A stretch of DNA of 8,523 nucleotides from an uncultured archaeon (GTDB taxonomy: Archaea > Halobacteriota > Methanosarcinia > Methanosarcinales > Methanoperedenaceae): contig CABMIA010000139.1 in assembly GCA_902386085.1 (NCBI GenBank), forward strand, positions 1 through 8,523, written 5' to 3'. The translations under genes and the position numbers were made by a program. The notes under the pieces are model-generated. The model worked only from the letters and a program-made list of their open reading frames with translations. It was not told the DNA's origin and searched no databases. Shown here piece after piece: positions 6,174 to 8,523 of the stretch (the stretch's first letter is position 1; every line of letters starts with the position of its first letter).

Positions 6174-6331
6174 AAGTCGGACAACAATGCGTCGGCTGCG
6201 GGCAGTGCGCCGCTTATTGTCCTTACGAAGCGATAACAGTATTCGTCCGCGCTATTATGGATGAAAAATGTATCGGGTGCGGCACATGCATCAAGTATTG
6301 CCCGGTCTGTGCAATTTCGGGGGATGAATGA
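6170..6331 (+). CDS. Small 2[4Fe-4S] ferredoxin
   Basis: A 53-residue electron-transfer protein with two classical cluster motifs: C-x2-C-x2-C-x3-CP at Cys7/10/13/17 and again at Cys34/37/40/44. One extra cysteine is at 47. Fourth cysteines of each motif serve the opposite cluster, as in clostridial-type ferredoxins, so both clusters look intact. The ATG overlaps the TGA of the RecJ-like gene as ATGA, and its own TGA overlaps the next ATG the same way, so translation is probably coupled. At 53 residues it falls below common gene-length cut-offs and could be missed. The adjacent flavoprotein is the natural electron partner, but a link to the upstream nuclease cannot be excluded. Confidence 0.93.
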   Translation: MKVGQQCVGCGQCAAYCPYEAITVFVRAIMDEKCIGCGTCIKYCPVCAISGDE

Positions 6332-7560
6332 AAGCCGTCATCATCGGTGGCGGTCTTGGAGGTCTGCTTGCCGGGGCGAAGCTATCAAAAACCGGATACG
6401 AGGTTGAGATTTTCGAGCGCCTTCCTTTCATCGGCGGAAGGTTTGCCAATCTTGAATATAAAGGTTTCAAACTGACAACCGGCGCGCTTCACATGATCCC
6501 GCACGGCTCAAGAGGACCTCTTGCCATGATGCTGCGCGATGTGGGAGCAGATGTTACTATTGTTAATTCAAACCCGATGGCAGTGATCAGGATGGAGACC
6601 GGGGAGGATATTGAGTTCCATGACTTCAGAAAAGAACTCTCGCTTACAAAGCGCATGAAACTCGGAATTATACTTTTTCTCTCGCTGAAATTCAAGCCGA
6701 AAAATGATATCTCATTCGAAGACTGGATATTGAAATATTTTGATGACGAATTCCTGCTCAGGCTTGCTGATTCTTTCTGCGGCTGGTCATTGAGCCTGAA
6801 GGCATGTGATGTCCCTGCCAGGGAGATGCTGGAAATAATCGACAATATGTATCTATATAAAGGTTCAGGGGTTCCTGTGGGCGGATGCGGCGCCGTGGCA
6901 GGAGCGCTTGCAGAGGTCATAAAATCAAATGGCGGAAAGATACACACCCGCACCTTCGTCGATAAAATAATCGTGGATAAAGGCATGGCGACCGGAATCA
7001 GCGTTAACGGCGAAACGATTCCTGCAGGCATTGTTATCAGCGACATTGGGCATACTGAGACATGCAGGATGTATGGATGCAAAGATTTGGAGTATCTCGG
7101 GAAAATAAAAAAGATCGTGCCTTCAAAAGGCATCAAAATATGTCTTGCATCTGATGAACCGCTTTTGGGACACCGCGGTGTTCTTTTCACGCCTTTCGCA
7201 GAAAGGATAAATGGCGCCAATGAAGTGACAAACATAGATCCCGGGCTTGCGCCTCCAGGCAAACACCTTGTCATGTCCCATCAGACCGTCCTTACGGATG
7301 ATTTGAAAGGAGAGATAGATATCGGGCTTCTTGATCTTAAAAAGATTTTCCCTGGTAAGAAATATGAGGTGCTGTTGATCCAATCCTATTCCAGCGGCTG
7401 GCCCGTGAACAGGGCAGCATCCGGAAGCGATATCGGGAACATGACGTCTGTCCGCAACCTGTACATTGTCGGCGATGGTGCGAAAGGAAAAGGAGGGATA
7501 GAGGTGGAAGGCGTGGCCCTGGGGGTCAGGAATATGATGAAAATGATCAATGCAACGTAA
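6328..7560 (+). CDS. FAD-dependent oxidoreductase, phytoene desaturase-like
   Basis: A 410-residue flavoprotein. The N-terminal dinucleotide-binding fold shows VIIGGGLGGLLAG (4-16) with the ribose-binding acid Glu30 in IFER, then the FIGGRF motif (34-39) and a TTGALHMI segment typical of the phytoene dehydrogenase-like (COG1233) amine-oxidase superfamily. The C-terminal FAD motif is LYIVGDGAKGKGG (378-390) followed by a GVALGV helix. Members desaturate, saturate or isomerise isoprenoid or other hydrophobic substrates. The length is shorter than that of true carotenoid desaturases, so the substrate is unknown. No transmembrane helix is obvious; one hydrophobic segment (about residues 112-120) could touch the membrane. 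Coupling to the ferredoxin by an ATGA overlap suggests ferredoxin is its electron donor or acceptor, an inference consistent with ferredoxin-dependent isoprenoid reductases known in methanogens. Confidence 0.88.
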   Translation: MKAVIIGGGLGGLLAGAKLSKTGYEVEIFERLPFIGGRFANLEYKGFKLTTGALHMIPHGSRGPLAMMLRDVGADVTIVNSNPMAVIRMETGEDIEFHDFRKELSLTKRMKLGIILFLSLKFKPKNDISFEDWILKYFDDEFLLRLADSFCGWSLSLKACDVPAREMLEIIDNMYLYKGSGVPVGGCGAVAGALAEVIKSNGGKIHTRTFVDKIIVDKGMATGISVNGETIPAGIVISDIGHTETCRMYGCKDLEYLGKIKKIVPSKGIKICLASDEPLLGHRGVLFTPFAERINGANEVTNIDPGLAPPGKHLVMSHQTVLTDDLKGEIDIGLLDLKKIFPGKKYEVLLIQSYSSGWPVNRAASGSDIGNMTSVRNLYIVGDGAKGKGGIEVEGVALGVRNMMKMINAT

Positions 7561-7590
7561 TAATTTTGATTCTGGTTCCGGCGTTGGTAA

Positions 7591-7599
7591 ATTTTATAA
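7591..7599 (+). promoter_or_regulatory. TATA box of kptA
   Basis: ATTTTATAA is centred near 7595 and predicts transcription start near 7621, only about five bases before the ATG at 7626. There is no Shine-Dalgarno sequence, consistent with an almost leaderless mRNA. It is the best archaeal promoter match I see in the window, and it separates kptA from the preceding operon. Confidence 0.55.
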
Positions 7600-7625
7600 C
7601 TTGACAATCCATATAAGCAAGAGAA

Positions 7626-8246
7626 ATGATTAAAAAATGCCCGAACCATGGATATTTCAGGGGAGATGCATGCCAGTGCGGTGAGACAGGTAGCCTGATG
7701 CTGGATGATGACCAGACGGAAAGGCTGGGACGTTTTGTCTCAGGGGCTCTCCGGCATTTCCCGGACGACCTCGGTCTTGCCATGAACCAGCACGGATGGG
7801 TTGACGTCGATGTGTTATGCGATGCCATGAAGACGCGATACAAATGGGCAAATAAGGAAAAGCTTTTTTCGATCATCGAGTCTGATGAGAAAGGGAGATA
7901 TGAAATCCAGGGCAGGAAAATAAGGGCCAGGTACGGACATTCGGTGAATGTCGATCTTGATTATCCTGAAAATACGCTTCCTGAACTTTATTATGGCGCA
8001 AGCCGTGAGGAAGTTGATATTCTGCTTGAGAAAGGGATAAGGCCGATGAAGCAAAGATACGTCCATCTAAGTACCTCAGTAGAGAAAGCGCTGGAAGTGG
8101 CAGGAATTCATACCGATGATCCGGTATTGATTTTAATAAACGCAGAAGAAGCCCAAAAAAATGGTGTGAATATGCTTTCAGCCACGGAAAGTATTGTTCT
8201 GTCCGAAGTGATTCCTCCGCAGTATTTGCGGCTGGCGCAAGGGTAG
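7626..8246 (+). CDS. kptA: RNA 2'-phosphotransferase (Tpt1/KptA family)
   Basis: This enzyme removes a 2'-phosphate from RNA using NAD+, forming ADP-ribose 1'',2''-cyclic phosphate; some relatives ADP-ribosylate nucleic-acid 5' phosphates. The 206 residues contain LRHFP (42-46, catalytic Arg43/His44), NQHGWV (54-59), IRARYGHSV (99-107), YYGAS (122-126) and RYVHLS (144-149), in the family order and spacing. An N-terminal knuckle CPNHGYF...CQCG (Cys5, His8, Cys16, Cys18) probably binds Zn and is typical of archaeal members. All expected catalytic residues are present, so the enzyme should be active. Its physiological substrate in archaea is unclear, because RtcB-type tRNA ligation leaves no 2'-phosphate. 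The gene has its own promoter 66 bases downstream of the flavoprotein gene. Confidence 0.93.
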   Translation: MIKKCPNHGYFRGDACQCGETGSLMLDDDQTERLGRFVSGALRHFPDDLGLAMNQHGWVDVDVLCDAMKTRYKWANKEKLFSIIESDEKGRYEIQGRKIRARYGHSVNVDLDYPENTLPELYYGASREEVDILLEKGIRPMKQRYVHLSTSVEKALEVAGIHTDDPVLILINAEEAQKNGVNMLSATESIVLSEVIPPQYLRLAQG

Positions 8247-8523
8247 CGCGGCTTAATTATAGTCTTCCGCTAAACTTATGAAAAATGCATAAATAGGCGC
8301 TCTGAATCTTGGATGCGGTTTGGAATATCAATCAAAATACTGCGCTGAAGTCAGCATCGGCATGGTTGTCAGGGTTTAGAAAACAGTATTCATCCAGACG
8401 AATGGAACGCGGATGCCGCTGATTACGCGGATACGCGCGGATTTGAGGTTTCTATTTCTGATATTTCCTTTCTTTCATTCGAGAAGATTGCTCTTTTGAA
8501 ATCTGGTTTTTTACCAAAATTAA
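8247..8523. other. Intergenic stretch without a convincing gene
   Basis: All frames are broken by frequent stops; the longest candidates are around a dozen residues, such as the frame beginning at the ATG near 8313. A TATA-like GCATAAATAG (8287-8296) is present but nothing recognisable follows it. The tail after 8450 is rich in pyrimidines, ending in TTTTTT at 8509-8514, and a degenerate repeat occupies 8409-8444. This may be the upstream region of a gene beyond the window. Confidence 0.6.
8409..8444 (+). repeat. Degenerate GCGGAT tandem repeat
   Basis: Four imperfect units of about nine bases lie head to tail: GCGGATGCC, GCTGATTAC, GCGGATACG and CGCGGATTT. The core GCGGAT (once GCTGAT) recurs at spacings of 9, 9 and 10 bases. 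Similar ACGCGGAT-rich dispersed elements occur between genes in various archaeal and bacterial genomes. Whether this is a decayed copy of such an element cannot be judged from one instance. Confidence 0.5.

Noticed and set aside
6489..7274. Long 261-codon open frame on the minus strand
   Set aside because: It lies wholly inside the flavoprotein gene, has serine/proline-rich low-complexity translation with no motif, and is explained as a shadow of the plus-strand codon pattern.
6328..7560. Flavoprotein as geranylgeranyl reductase proper
   Set aside because: The ferredoxin pairing is reminiscent, but the FIGGRF and C-terminal VGDGAKGKGG motifs fit the phytoene-desaturase-like group better, so no specific reductase name is given.
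8409..8444. CRISPR or other spaced repeat array
   Set aside because: Units are only 9-10 bases, directly adjacent and imperfect, with no spacers or cas genes.

Overview
The window looks archaeal, most likely from a methanogen-related euryarchaeon (Methanosarcinales or an ANME-2-type relative). The indicators are: an archaea-specific RecJ-like nuclease with DnaJ-type zinc fingers (the COG1107 architecture); a Tpt1/KptA RNA 2'-phosphotransferase with an N-terminal zinc knuckle; a tRNA gene without encoded CCA; TATA-like boxes about 25 bases ahead of predicted transcript starts; and oligo-T 3' ends. The lineage is an inference from recognised families and gene style, not from a search.

Layout. 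Bases 3-1313 (+) hold the 3' part of a family 1 glycoside hydrolase fused to an unusual C-terminal domain that appears to be a two-unit repeat. Facing it on the minus strand is tRNA-Arg(GCG) (1345-1416), whose likely TATA box overlaps the stop codon of the next minus-strand gene, an O6-alkylguanine-DNA alkyltransferase (1443-1901). Divergent from that gene is an unrecognised 190-residue winged-helix-like protein (1990-2562, +). It converges on a two-gene minus-strand unit: a thioredoxin (3574-3846) followed nine bases later by a TTG-initiated beta-CASP/metallo-beta-lactamase nuclease-like protein (2584-3564).

A 212-base divergent spacer with TATA-like boxes and one hairpin/T-run separates this unit from a tightly packed plus-strand operon. 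That operon comprises the RecJ-like nuclease (4059-6173), a 53-residue 2[4Fe-4S] ferredoxin (6170-6331) and a phytoene-desaturase-like FAD oxidoreductase (6328-7560). Both junctions are four-base ATGA overlaps, so translation is probably coupled. After a short spacer with a good TATA box comes kptA (7626-8246, +). The last 277 bases have no convincing gene but carry a degenerate GCGGAT repeat.

Together, most genes concern nucleic-acid repair or processing (alkyltransferase, two predicted nucleases, RNA phosphotransferase, tRNA), interleaved with redox carriers (thioredoxin, ferredoxin, flavoprotein). The most interesting points are the nuclease-ferredoxin-flavoprotein cassette and the fused repeat domain on the glycosidase. 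No CRISPR array, insertion sequence or clear phage element is visible.
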